From Candidatus Kuenenia stuttgartensis (lineage in GTDB: Bacteria > Planctomycetota > Planctomycetia > Isosphaerales > Isosphaeraceae), in NCBI GenBank assembly GCA_945865635.1, contig CAMBEP010000006.1, positions 1-64,000 of the forward strand: a stretch of 64,000 bases of DNA, written 5' to 3'. A program made the position numbers and the translations under genes. The notes under the pieces were generated by a model. That model saw only the letters and a program-made list of their open reading frames with translations. It did not search any database and was not told where the DNA came from. Of this stretch, positions 33,676 to 42,738 are shown one piece after another. Every line of letters starts with the position of its first letter. The stretch's first letter is position 1.

Positions 33676-35658
33676 ATGACACATAACGCCTGGCTCGTTC
33701 CTGCCTTACCACTTGTTGCCAGCCTTTTGACGGCCCTATTCGGCCACCGTCTGGGCAAAAATGCGCATTGGCCTGTCGTTGCCGGCATCGGCTCAGCGTT
33801 TCTGGTTTCATTGGGAGTTCTTTTTGGGATGGAACATCCTGAGAAGTTTCTTCTTATGGATTGGATTCATGTTGGCTCGCTCCAGATTCCCCTGGAATTT
33901 GGGGTGGATGGGCTGACAGCGATGATGCTTCCGATGGTCACATTCATTGCCACTCTGGTCGCACTTTTTGCGGCCGGTTACATGGCAGGTGACCCTGGCT
34001 ACACGCGATTTTTCTCTGTGGTTGGCCTGTTCGTATTCTCGATGACAGGGCTTGTCCTCTCAAACAACTACATCCTGACCTACGGCTTCTGGGAATGTGT
34101 GGGTGCATGCAGTTATCTGCTCATTGGTTTCTGGCATGAGAAGCCATCGGCTGCAGCCGCGGCCAAAAAGGCGTTTCTGGTCAACAGGGTGGGCGACCTG
34201 GGTTTTGCCATCGGCCTGTTTTGGCTCTGGACGATCATTCCTGACGGCAATCTCTCGTATGACAATGTTTTTGGGATGCTCAAGAGTCTCAATGAGACGG
34301 ATCGACTGGGGATTGGCCTTCTATTCTTCTGGGCTGCGACTGCAAAGTCTGCACAGATGCCACTTTATGTCTGGTTGCCTGATGCCATGGAAGGTCCGAC
34401 ACCGGTATCGGCCCTGATTCACGCTGCAACGATGGTCACAGCCGGTGTTTATCTCATCGCTAGATCGACACCACTTCTGGTAGGCATTGATTCCATGGCG
34501 CCGATTGTTGCGTCGATTGGCTGCCTTACGGCTGTGATGGCGGGTTTTTATGCACTGACTCAAACCGACCTCAAGCGAGTGCTGGCCTATTCCACAATCA
34601 GCCAGATCGGTTTCATGTTCATGGGCATTGGCAGTGGTGTAGGGTCCGTGGTGCAGTTTGCTGTTGTGGCAGGCATGTTCCATCTTTTCACGCATGCTTT
34701 CTTCAAGGCCCTGCTCTTTTTGGGTTCGGGGAGTGTGATGCACGCGATGGGGCATGTGATTGACATGCGGCGGTTTGGTGGTTTACGGCACCGGATGCCT
34801 ATTACTTGCTGGACATTTCTGGTGGGGTCACTGGCCTTGGCCGGCCTGCCACCGCTTTCAGGGTTCTGGAGCAAGGACGAAGTTCTGGCCGCTCTTTCCC
34901 AGGCCTCCCATGCTTCTGAGGCCAGCGGCAATCATGGAGTTGCTTCGCTCTATTCGATGATTTACTGGGTCGCCATATTCACGGCTGGCATGACGGCTTT
35001 CTACACATTCCGCGCCTTCTTCAAAACCTTCTTTGGCCCTGAGAAGCTGCCGAGCCCGACAGACCCGGAAGCCGCACACGACGATCACCATCATCATGGT
35101 GATGATCCTTACTTCGGCAAGGAGTCGCCATTTGTGATGACTCTTCCGCTTCAGATACTGGCCTTCTGCGCAGTCTTTGCAGGTATGGTTTTTGCGGAGC
35201 CGACCACAGGCTGGTTTGCCCATCTGGTCGAGCATTCGGTTGGATTTACCGAGCTGCCTCATCCGGAATCGCATGGTTTTGACTGGGTCACAGCCATACT
35301 TGGCACCTCCTCAGGCCTGATTGGTCTTGGTCTTGCTTATATGATGTATGGCAAGCCGTCTGACCTTCCTTCGAGGCTTGCCAAAACGTTCAGGCCAGTT
35401 TACGAAGCGTCCCTGAACAAGCTTTGGGTTGACCAGATTTACCATGCCATGTTTGTGGCACCGATTCTGGCCTTGGCCCAGGTGTGTCGATATTTCGATA
35501 CTTATGGTGTGGATGGCCTTGTGCGATCCGTCGCGCTGATTCCCCGGAATATTGCAACCGGCCTTTTGCTTCGGTTCCAGAATGGCGTGATACAGGCTTA
35601 TGCCGGTGTGGCGGCTCTGGCCATCGTCGGACTCCTTTTCATTCTGGTTTTCACCTGA
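33676..35658 (+). CDS. nuoL: NADH-quinone oxidoreductase subunit L (proton pump)
   Basis: A 660-residue antiporter-like proton-pumping subunit. Signatures are GVDGLTAMMLPMVTFIATLVALFA, YGFWECVGACSYLLIGFWHEKPSAAAAAKKAFLVNRVGDLGFAIG with conserved Glu and Lys, and PTPVSALIHAATMVTAGVYLIAR. The C-terminal part holds the lateral amphipathic helix region and a final TM helix (AGVAALAIVGLLFILVF). A short His-rich cytoplasmic or periplasmic loop, AHDDHHHHGDDPY, lies near residue 467 (35071-35110). Confidence 0.97.
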   Translation: MTHNAWLVPALPLVASLLTALFGHRLGKNAHWPVVAGIGSAFLVSLGVLFGMEHPEKFLLMDWIHVGSLQIPLEFGVDGLTAMMLPMVTFIATLVALFAAGYMAGDPGYTRFFSVVGLFVFSMTGLVLSNNYILTYGFWECVGACSYLLIGFWHEKPSAAAAAKKAFLVNRVGDLGFAIGLFWLWTIIPDGNLSYDNVFGMLKSLNETDRLGIGLLFFWAATAKSAQMPLYVWLPDAMEGPTPVSALIHAATMVTAGVYLIARSTPLLVGIDSMAPIVASIGCLTAVMAGFYALTQTDLKRVLAYSTISQIGFMFMGIGSGVGSVVQFAVVAGMFHLFTHAFFKALLFLGSGSVMHAMGHVIDMRRFGGLRHRMPITCWTFLVGSLALAGLPPLSGFWSKDEVLAALSQASHASEASGNHGVASLYSMIYWVAIFTAGMTAFYTFRAFFKTFFGPEKLPSPTDPEAAHDDHHHHGDDPYFGKESPFVMTLPLQILAFCAVFAGMVFAEPTTGWFAHLVEHSVGFTELPHPESHGFDWVTAILGTSSGLIGLGLAYMMYGKPSDLPSRLAKTFRPVYEASLNKLWVDQIYHAMFVAPILALAQVCRYFDTYGVDGLVRSVALIPRNIATGLLLRFQNGVIQAYAGVAALAIVGLLFILVFT

Positions 35659-35770
35659 GACCAGTTTTGAAGCAGTTGTGTATCGCTTGGCGGCAGTCAT
35701 GAACCAGATCCTGATACTCCATGCAGACAAACGTTTCATACAAAAAAGACGGGAACGGACCTAAACGACA

Positions 35771-37471
35771 ATGCCCTCACTGCTCATCCTGACCATTCTG
35801 CTGCCGCTTGTGGGCGCAATCGTTCTCTTCGCCGGTCAGGCGAAGTTGGACCGGGGCACTGCCCGAAATATTGCACTTGGTGTCGTACTGGCCACGTTAG
35901 TGGTCGGCCTTCCACTGGTGTTCCAGTTTGATCAATCGGTTTCGGGGCCTCAATTTGCCTTTGGCAAGGCGGGGGCTTGGGGATTGCCCTGGATCGGTAC
36001 ACCCGATATTCGTCTCGCCTTCGGGCTCGACGGCATCAGCATTGGCTTGTTTGTGCTGACCAATCTGCTGATGGTTTCGGCGGTGTGCGCTTCATGGGAA
36101 TCGATTCAGGAGCGTGTGGCCCTGCACTATGCGCTGCTTCTCTTCCTGCACAGTGGCCTGCTTGGGCTATTTGCCAGCCTTGACATCGTGCTTTTCTATA
36201 TCTTTTTTGAGTTTACCTTGATTCCTCTCTTCTTTCTGGTGGGGATTTTTGGTGGGCCTGATCGGCGCAGGGCTTCCGTGACTCTCTTCATATACACCGT
36301 GGTGGGCGGCATGCTGACATTGATGGGACTGATCCTTCTGGTCAGCCTTCACGCCCAATATGGTCCATTGCACAAGCTCAGCTTTTCGATTCCGGATATC
36401 ACGGAAGGCCTTCGGCAAATGCGATGGGAGCCTTGGGCTTCAGAATCATTGCTGGGCTGGCAGACATTGATCTTTATCTTGCTATTTGCAGGCTTTGCAA
36501 TCAAGGTTCCGCTCTTCCCGTTCCATTCCTGGCTGCCCTTGGCGCACGTTGAGGCTCCTACGGCAGGTTCGATTCTTCTGGCAGGGGTTCTTCTGAAAGT
36601 GGGCGGCTACGGGATTATCCGGTTCAATCTAGGCATGACCCCAGTTGGTGCCAAGGTCTTGTTTCCACTGTTGGCGATTCTGGCCGTCACAGGCGCGATT
36701 TATGGTGCCCTCGCGGCACTGGCTCAAAAAGACATCAAGCGTCTGGTTGCGTATAGTTCCGTAAGTCACATGGGGATCATCTGTCTTGGCCTGTTTGCCC
36801 TGAATGCGACAGGGATTGCAGGCGGAACGATTCAGATGATCAATCATGGACTGACAACAGGCGCCTTGTTTGCATGTGTCGGGGTGATTTACGAGCGATA
36901 CCACACCCGGGACATGTCGGCGCTGGGTGGTCTATGGAACCGGATGCCGAAACTGGCCTTCTTCCTGATGGTGGCTGCACTTGGTTCGATTGCGTTGCCG
37001 GGCCTGAACGGTTTTGTGGGCGAATTTCCAATTTTGATTGGGATGTATGCCACGTCTCCGGTCGCTGGTATTCTGGCTGGCACATCGATGATTCTTGGTG
37101 CGTTCTACACACTTTGGATGGTTCAGCGAGTCCTGTTTGGGCCACTTCGGGAACCCGGCCACGGTCACCATGTGGATCATGAGCATGTCGGATCGGTTGA
37201 GGCTCATTCAGGTCATGGCCACGACGATCATGGTCATCATGCAGAGCATTCCATTCAGATTGATCCACTGGGCTGGCACGAGGTGCTAGGGATTGCCCCC
37301 TTGATTCTCTTCATATTCGTGATTGGTCTTCGGCCAGGACCGTTTGTGGATCCGATCAACCCAGCGGTTGAGAAGATCGCTGCGGGCATGGTGGATGTCC
37401 GCTCGAAGCCTTTGTCCGCGAATGCCAAAACGCCGGCTGCCAAAGCATCTGCCAAACCGGCTGCTCACTGA
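35771..37471 (+). CDS. nuoM: NADH-quinone oxidoreductase subunit M (proton pump)
   Basis: A 566-residue antiporter-like subunit with about 14 TM helices. Signatures are FGLDGISIGLFVLTNLLM, FYIFFEFTLIPLFFLVGIFGG with the conserved Glu, FAGFAIKVPLFPFHSWLPLAHVEAPTAGSILLAGVLLKVGGYG and AQKDIKRLVAYSSVSHMG. A His-rich loop of about 30 residues (GHGHHVDHEHVGSVEAHSGH and on) lies before the last helix at 37155-37250. The tail ends in an Ala/Lys-rich stretch. Confidence 0.97.
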   Translation: MPSLLILTILLPLVGAIVLFAGQAKLDRGTARNIALGVVLATLVVGLPLVFQFDQSVSGPQFAFGKAGAWGLPWIGTPDIRLAFGLDGISIGLFVLTNLLMVSAVCASWESIQERVALHYALLLFLHSGLLGLFASLDIVLFYIFFEFTLIPLFFLVGIFGGPDRRRASVTLFIYTVVGGMLTLMGLILLVSLHAQYGPLHKLSFSIPDITEGLRQMRWEPWASESLLGWQTLIFILLFAGFAIKVPLFPFHSWLPLAHVEAPTAGSILLAGVLLKVGGYGIIRFNLGMTPVGAKVLFPLLAILAVTGAIYGALAALAQKDIKRLVAYSSVSHMGIICLGLFALNATGIAGGTIQMINHGLTTGALFACVGVIYERYHTRDMSALGGLWNRMPKLAFFLMVAALGSIALPGLNGFVGEFPILIGMYATSPVAGILAGTSMILGAFYTLWMVQRVLFGPLREPGHGHHVDHEHVGSVEAHSGHGHDDHGHHAEHSIQIDPLGWHEVLGIAPLILFIFVIGLRPGPFVDPINPAVEKIAAGMVDVRSKPLSANAKTPAAKASAKPAAH

Positions 37472-37547
37472 TTCAGTGATCGAGTCCGTCGCCTTTCAAC
37501 TTCCCAAGACACGAAACACGTCAGTTCTTTCTGAGACTCAATGACCC

Positions 37548-39170
37548 ATGCTGACCACAGACGCCTACCAATCAACCGTAAGTTCGCTGGCTGCAATGGC
37601 GCCGGAACTGGTACTTCTGTGTGCGGCCATAGCCATAATGACGGCTGGTGCCTTTCTCAAGAGAAGTTGTACATTTTGGGCTCGAATCGCATTGGGTGGC
37701 CTGGTCGTTTCGGCCTTGGCCTGGTCACTCACCTTTAATACGGTGACTGACGAGATCTCCTCGGTGTTCATCAACGACGGATTCTCCGTGAATGTGCGGA
37801 TTGCCCTGCTGATCATGTCTGTGATCGTTCTTGGGCTTTTGCACGATCAGGTGGATGACTCACGGGCTCCTGAGTATTTCGGCTCGTTCCTGTTTCTTCA
37901 GGCGGGCGTGATGATTGTAGCGGGTTCCAATGATCTGATTGTGCTGTTTCTCGGCCTGGAACTGGTCAGCATGCCGACCTACCTTCTGCTTTATCTCTCA
38001 AGACGAAATGCGACCACGCTTGAGGCCGCGACGAAATATTTCTTCTTGAGTGTGTTCGCATCGGCGTTTTTTCTATATGGCGTAGCGTTCCTCTACGGCC
38101 AGCTTGGAATCACTCAGATCAAGAGCATCGCGGTGGTTTTTCATTCGGGGCTGGCCAATGTTCCGGACAACAAATTTGCGTTGGTGGCGGCATTCATGAT
38201 TTTTGTGGGCTTGTCCTACCGTATTACGGCTGTGCCGATGCACTTTTATGCCCCTGACGTTTATGAAGCCAGCCCTTATGGCACGACCGCGATTTTGTCA
38301 TGGTTTCCGAAAGCGGTCGGATTCCTGGCTTTGGCCCGAGTGATTTCGCCTGTTTATGGCCATCTTTTCAGCAATGGCATCAACGACTTTATCAATGATC
38401 GCCTGCTGTTGGTCTTTTCACTGGTGGCCGCCGCCACACTTTTGGTTGGCAATACGATGGCGCTTCTTCAGACCAACTTGCGTCGCCTTCTGGCATATTC
38501 GTCGATCGCTCATAGCGGATTCCTGCTTCTGGGCTTTGTAGCATCGATCCGCCAGGAAGGGCCGGTGGGCACAGCCGTGGCGGAGCCTCTCCTGGGCACA
38601 TTCGGAATTCTCTACTATCTGGTTGCTTATGGGTTTATGACACTCGGAGCGATTGGTGTCCTGATCTCTCTAAATCGAGGCGATCGGCCTGTTGAAACGA
38701 TTGACGACCTTGCTGGACTTGCCAAAAACCGCCCTGTCGAGGCTTTTCTGCTGGCCATATTCTTTTTCAGTCTTGCCGGTATTCCTCCTCTGGTTGGATT
38801 TTGGGGCAAATTCTATGTCTTCTCTGCCCTTTTGAGTGTCGCAAGTCGCGAATCCGACAAAATGCTGACGTATCTGGCAATCTTTGCGGCCGTCAATGCT
38901 GCAGTTGGCGTTTTCTATTATCTGCGAGTGGTTGTCACGATGTATCTCAAGACATCTGAGGAAGAGGTTCGTGGCTCATCGATTGCCGCAACCCCTTGGG
39001 CACTGAGGGCTTCAATTGTAAGCTGTACGTTTGGAACGATTGTTGTCGGACTGTTTCCGGCCACGATTTCGTTGCCAGCCCGGCGAGCTGCGGTTTCTTC
39101 ATTGAAGCTTGATGTAGAGCGGCCGGATTTGTACAAGTCCATTCCGAAGACCGTTTCAAATGCCAGATAA
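37548..39170 (+). CDS. nuoN: NADH-quinone oxidoreductase subunit N (proton pump)
   Basis: A 540-residue antiporter-like subunit and the last gene of the operon. Signatures are LVSMPTYLLLYLSRRNATTLEAATKYFFLSVFASAFFLYG, AVPMHFYAPDVYEASPYGTTAILSWFPKAVGFLAL and LQTNLRRLLAYSSIAHSGFLLLG, with SLAGIPPLVGFWGKFYVF near residue 408. The start at 37548 follows CCC without a strong ribosome binding site. A hairpin follows the stop. Confidence 0.97.
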   Translation: MLTTDAYQSTVSSLAAMAPELVLLCAAIAIMTAGAFLKRSCTFWARIALGGLVVSALAWSLTFNTVTDEISSVFINDGFSVNVRIALLIMSVIVLGLLHDQVDDSRAPEYFGSFLFLQAGVMIVAGSNDLIVLFLGLELVSMPTYLLLYLSRRNATTLEAATKYFFLSVFASAFFLYGVAFLYGQLGITQIKSIAVVFHSGLANVPDNKFALVAAFMIFVGLSYRITAVPMHFYAPDVYEASPYGTTAILSWFPKAVGFLALARVISPVYGHLFSNGINDFINDRLLLVFSLVAAATLLVGNTMALLQTNLRRLLAYSSIAHSGFLLLGFVASIRQEGPVGTAVAEPLLGTFGILYYLVAYGFMTLGAIGVLISLNRGDRPVETIDDLAGLAKNRPVEAFLLAIFFFSLAGIPPLVGFWGKFYVFSALLSVASRESDKMLTYLAIFAAVNAAVGVFYYLRVVVTMYLKTSEEEVRGSSIAATPWALRASIVSCTFGTIVVGLFPATISLPARRAAVSSLKLDVERPDLYKSIPKTVSNAR

Positions 39171-39196
39171 TACAGGTCATAGAGGCCTTTTTGCTA

Positions 39197-39237
39197 AAAG
39201 ATCGCAATTTCTTCTGTAGGGAGAGAATGCGATCTTT
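39197..39237 (+). terminator. Hairpin after nuoN, probable end of the nuo operon
   Basis: AAAGATCGCA (39197-39206) pairs perfectly with TGCGATCTTT (39228-39237), with a partial inner stem in the 21-base loop. Only short T runs follow, so termination may be partial. The rest of the 276-bp gap before proB holds a possible -10 box (TATATT near 39362) and nothing else I can assign. Confidence 0.55.
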
Positions 39238-39446
39238 ATGCGAAGTTGTCGATGAGATTTGGTTCTGAGCGGATTCCAAGGTTTGAAAAGTCTTGCTTTC
39301 GGATTGTCAATTTCGTGGGGATGGATCGAATAATCTAGCATTTCAAGACTTTCGAGAATTGTTATATTACACGGGAGTGAGATTCAGCGGCTTGCTTCAA
39401 GTTCTCTCGCCGCGAGTCTGTTGCTGGTTCAAGGAAGACTCTCTCA

Positions 39447-40592
39447 ATGTCCAACGACTTGGTCCGTGCCGAGGTCATTCATTCATCGCGAACGTGGGTC
39501 GTCAAAGTCGGCTCCAATGTTTTGGCTGCCGCAGACGGGACTCTGGATCATGATCGGGTGAGGCATCTGGCCGACGAAATTGTCGCCATCCAAAGCACTG
39601 GCCGCCGCGTGGCTTTGGTGAGCTCAGGGGCCGTCGGGGCTGGTATGGGGCAACTGGGCCTGAAAAAGCGACCTCAGGATCTGCCATCGATTCAAGCCGC
39701 GGCCGCAGTGGGCCAGACATATCTTATGCGTGCTTATGAAGATGCGTTTAAAACGCATGGCTATCATGCGGCACAGATTCTTTTGACTCACTCTGACTTC
39801 GACAGCCGTGTGCGCTACCTGAACATGCGTAATACAATCCATGCCCTTTTTCGCTTTCAGGCCGTTCCCATCATCAATGAAAACGACACTGTCAGTGTCG
39901 ATGAAATCAAGTTTGGCGATAACGACCAGCTTGCCGCCATGGTTGCGAATTTGATTCAGGCAGAGTTGCTGGTCATTCTTTCGAGCGTGGATGGTCTTTG
40001 CCGCCCCCTGCCCGACGGTCAAGGATTCGGCGAACCACTATCGCTTATTGCCCGTCTCGACGAAGAAGCCCTTGGCCTTGTTACAGATAGCCGGTCCAGC
40101 CTCGGCACAGGTGGCATGGGCAGCAAGCTGGCCTCGGCCCGACTGGTGACCCATTCAGGTGGCTCTGTGATCATTGCCAGTGGCAAGCGGCCGAAGCCAT
40201 TGTCAACGATTCTTGAGGGTTCTGAGGTTGGGACATTGATTCTGGCGGAAGGCCAGACCCGTGCCGCTCGTCTGCGCTGGATCGGTCTGACGGCCCGCCC
40301 CAAAGGTGCGATTCAAGTGGATGACGGAGCTAGAGCCGCACTCGTTAATAACGGCGGAAGTCTATTGGCAATAGGGGTTATGGGAATTACGGGCGACTTT
40401 GAAAAAGGCGATGTTGTTGCGATTACAAACGCACAAGGCGAGGAGTTTGCGCGTGGGCTGGTCAATTACACGTCAGACGACACCCGTCGAGTCAAAGGTC
40501 TGAGAACAGAGCAATTACGAAAAGCCTTGGAATCAACCGTCGTCTACGACGAAGTGGTGCATCGCGATAATCTCATGATTTTGCCGCAATAA
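39447..40592 (+). CDS. proB: Glutamate 5-kinase
   Basis: A 381-residue enzyme for the first step of proline synthesis: glutamate plus ATP to glutamyl 5-phosphate. The amino-acid-kinase domain spans about 1-260: VVKVGSNVLAA, LVSSGAVGAGMGQLGL, IPIINENDTV-type VPIINENDTVSVDEIKFGDNDQLAAMVA, and GTGGMGSKLASARL. A C-terminal PUA domain follows (about 280-370, KGAIQVDDGARAAL onward). No proA is nearby in the window. Its last 20 bases overlap the 3' end of the convergent hydrolase gene. Confidence 0.96.
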   Translation: MSNDLVRAEVIHSSRTWVVKVGSNVLAAADGTLDHDRVRHLADEIVAIQSTGRRVALVSSGAVGAGMGQLGLKKRPQDLPSIQAAAAVGQTYLMRAYEDAFKTHGYHAAQILLTHSDFDSRVRYLNMRNTIHALFRFQAVPIINENDTVSVDEIKFGDNDQLAAMVANLIQAELLVILSSVDGLCRPLPDGQGFGEPLSLIARLDEEALGLVTDSRSSLGTGGMGSKLASARLVTHSGGSVIIASGKRPKPLSTILEGSEVGTLILAEGQTRAARLRWIGLTARPKGAIQVDDGARAALVNNGGSLLAIGVMGITGDFEKGDVVAITNAQGEEFARGLVNYTSDDTRRVKGLRTEQLRKALESTVVYDEVVHRDNLMILPQ

Positions 40593-41538
40593 TTGGCCTT
40601 TTAACTAGAGGAAGACCCGATTGGCCCGATTGGCCAGACTCATCGATCAGAGACTCTGATTTCCAATCGGCTGGAAAATGGCAAGTTTCCATGACCCAAA
40701 GTGCTAAATCCATGGCATATTGGTCAGCCACCGGACCGTTTTCAAATTCCAACGTGTGATGTGAATCTGGATAGGTGATTATCTTTTTTGTCGGGGCCTG
40801 AGATCTCTCTACATAAGCCCTTATCTTGTTGTTGTTTACGATTCGATCATGTTCTGCTAATTGTAAGAGGACTTGTCGTTTCAAGCGTTTGCCGGCTCTG
40901 CGTAATTGCAGATCCATGCTGCGACTGACGATAAAAAAACGTGCTGTAGCTTGGTGTAACATCTTTGCGTCAGTAGCAATAAAATTCTGGCGAACCTGAT
41001 TTGAAGTGAATAAGGCCGGGTCTGAGAGCGGAATGTCGAATTGCTTTCTGGGCATGATCAGAGCCGACAAGGCAATGGCGATCTGGGTAAGCCGTGGCGG
41101 CCGAACCTTGGCGAAAAGGCCGGGTGCAACCAAAGCCAGCCCACTGTAAGCGGACGGTCGCTTGGCGGCGGCGATGACTGCCAGCTTGCCACCCCAACTG
41201 ATTCCGGCCAGGACGGGTGCCAATAGGCCATTGTCCCATCCGCAGGCAGAGAGGGTTTCGTCAAGGTCGCAAATCAATCTGCGTGAAGAGCTTGCATGGC
41301 CGCGATCGAGTTGGTTGGCCCCTGAGCCACGGCGATCAGGCATCAGGACTTCAACTCCCTGTTTTGCAAGGGTTTCGCCCAGATGCTCATACCAGCCGGC
41401 ATGCGACTGTATTCCATGCAGGAGAAGGACTCGCCCCGTGGTATTTTTCACGAGGGGATCAGGTCGCCAGTGGTGGCATGCGATTTCATAGCCGTCGCTG
41501 GCCACGATACAGAACGATTCCTTGATGAATTCAATCAT
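40573..41538 (-). CDS. Alpha/beta hydrolase (monoacylglycerol lipase/serine aminopeptidase-like)
   Basis: A 321-residue cytoplasmic hydrolase of the hydrolase_4/lysophospholipase-like group. Features are RVLLLHGIQSHAGWYEHLGETLAKQG near residue 38 (oxyanion HG), LMPDRRGSGANQ, the nucleophile elbow GISWGG near residue 114, the acid in LQLAEHDRIVNN and the His in YPDSHHTLEFE. It is the last gene of the minus-strand operon starting at 44444, overlapping the epimerase gene by eight bases, and it overlaps proB tail to tail. The substrate is not predictable. Confidence 0.88.
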   Translation of the reverse strand: MIEFIKESFCIVASDGYEIACHHWRPDPLVKNTTGRVLLLHGIQSHAGWYEHLGETLAKQGVEVLMPDRRGSGANQLDRGHASSSRRLICDLDETLSACGWDNGLLAPVLAGISWGGKLAVIAAAKRPSAYSGLALVAPGLFAKVRPPRLTQIAIALSALIMPRKQFDIPLSDPALFTSNQVRQNFIATDAKMLHQATARFFIVSRSMDLQLRRAGKRLKRQVLLQLAEHDRIVNNNKIRAYVERSQAPTKKIITYPDSHHTLEFENGPVADQYAMDLALWVMETCHFPADWKSESLIDESGQSGQSGLPLVKRPIIAAKS

Positions 41539-42715
41539 TCTGCAAGACCTCTCGACTGATGGTCATCGCATCAAGTTTGTTTGAATCGATAGAGATGCCA
41601 AGTCCAGGGCCGCTCAGGGGTTTGGCGCGTCCGCCATAACCAAATGTGATATCAGGCGTTCCGAAATGTGTGGCAAGTACGTGGCGGTCATACGATCCTT
41701 CCAGGAAGACGAGATCCCGGACACGCGATGCAAACGCCCGTCCCGCGGCCGAGAGGATGGGAGACTCGCCTGGATGGCACCCAAGGCCGTATTTTCGACC
41801 CGACTGGGCGGCTTTTGCGGCGAGTCGAAGGCTTGGGAGAATGCCTCCACATTTGGAGAGCCGAAGGTTGAAGATTTCGCCGAATCCGCCCTGGATGGCC
41901 GACTCGGCATCGACCAATCCACAGAGGGATTCATCAAGGATCACGGGATAAGGGGTCCGAAATCGCGGCTCGCCAAGTTGTGCAACGACTTCGTGTGCGA
42001 CCGGTTGCTCATAGGCTGAGGGGTGAGCGAAGGATAGGGTGTCCGACCAGAAGCCGAATTCGGTGGGTGTCCATGCCTCATTGGCATCGATCCGGATATT
42101 GCAGTGCTTGCCCAGCCTTCGGCGAATTCGCTTGAGCCTGGCGGCATCGTCCTGACCTGCCACACCGGCCTTGACCTTGACCTGATGAAAGCCCCAGATT
42201 CGCATTTTTGTGGCAGAAATCTTTTCCTTGAATGGGGTTTCGGCCGTGATTGCGCCTGAATATCTGACCCGTTCCGGAGGGCCTTGATTTACCTGTCCGG
42301 CTACGGGGCTTAGGCCAATGGCATCGCCAAGGGGTTGTCCAAAATGGCGGCTGAAGGCGTCCAGGATCGCAATTTCCGCTGCGCACCGGGCGGCATTGGC
42401 TTGAATTTTTCGAGTGTCGTCGGGCCCGGTTTCGGGGGCCCAGGTGTCAAGGCGATTGACTAGTTCTGCGTAAGTTGAAGGCGAGCCGGCAATTTCAGCC
42501 AGATTCCAGGACCGGAGACATGCCATGGCGGATTCGATTGTCTCGCCGGTCACATAGTGGCGTGGAACACCTTCGCCGAATCCCGTCTGGCCGCTCTCCA
42601 GGTGAACGACGACAATCACACTGTCGCTGGTGGCCCGGTCGTGCGAAGCGTGTTTGATTTTTTTCTTGAGAGTCATCCGGACGTGACGAATTTCGACTTT
42701 GACAACGCGTGCCAC
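41531..42715 (-). CDS. Enolase-superfamily enzyme, dipeptide-epimerase/muconate-lactonizing type
   Basis: A 394-residue member of the mandelate racemase/muconate lactonizing group. The capping domain covers about 1-130 (ESGQTGFGEGVPRHYVTGETI) and the barrel follows. Catalytic residues are visible: K180-V-K182 in HQVKVKAG, metal ligands Asp in RIDANEAW and Glu in ILDESLCG, and a second catalytic Lys in RLSKCGG. This two-lysine pattern is that of the MLE/dipeptide epimerase subgroup. Start GTG at 42715. The neighbouring hydrolase would fit a peptide or lactone-related pathway, but the substrate is unknown. Third gene of the operon. Confidence 0.87.
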   Translation of the reverse strand: MARVVKVEIRHVRMTLKKKIKHASHDRATSDSVIVVVHLESGQTGFGEGVPRHYVTGETIESAMACLRSWNLAEIAGSPSTYAELVNRLDTWAPETGPDDTRKIQANAARCAAEIAILDAFSRHFGQPLGDAIGLSPVAGQVNQGPPERVRYSGAITAETPFKEKISATKMRIWGFHQVKVKAGVAGQDDAARLKRIRRRLGKHCNIRIDANEAWTPTEFGFWSDTLSFAHPSAYEQPVAHEVVAQLGEPRFRTPYPVILDESLCGLVDAESAIQGGFGEIFNLRLSKCGGILPSLRLAAKAAQSGRKYGLGCHPGESPILSAAGRAFASRVRDLVFLEGSYDRHVLATHFGTPDITFGYGGRAKPLSGPGLGISIDSNKLDAMTISREVLQND

Positions 42716-42738
42716 GTGCAGATCCTCGATTTGGAAAT

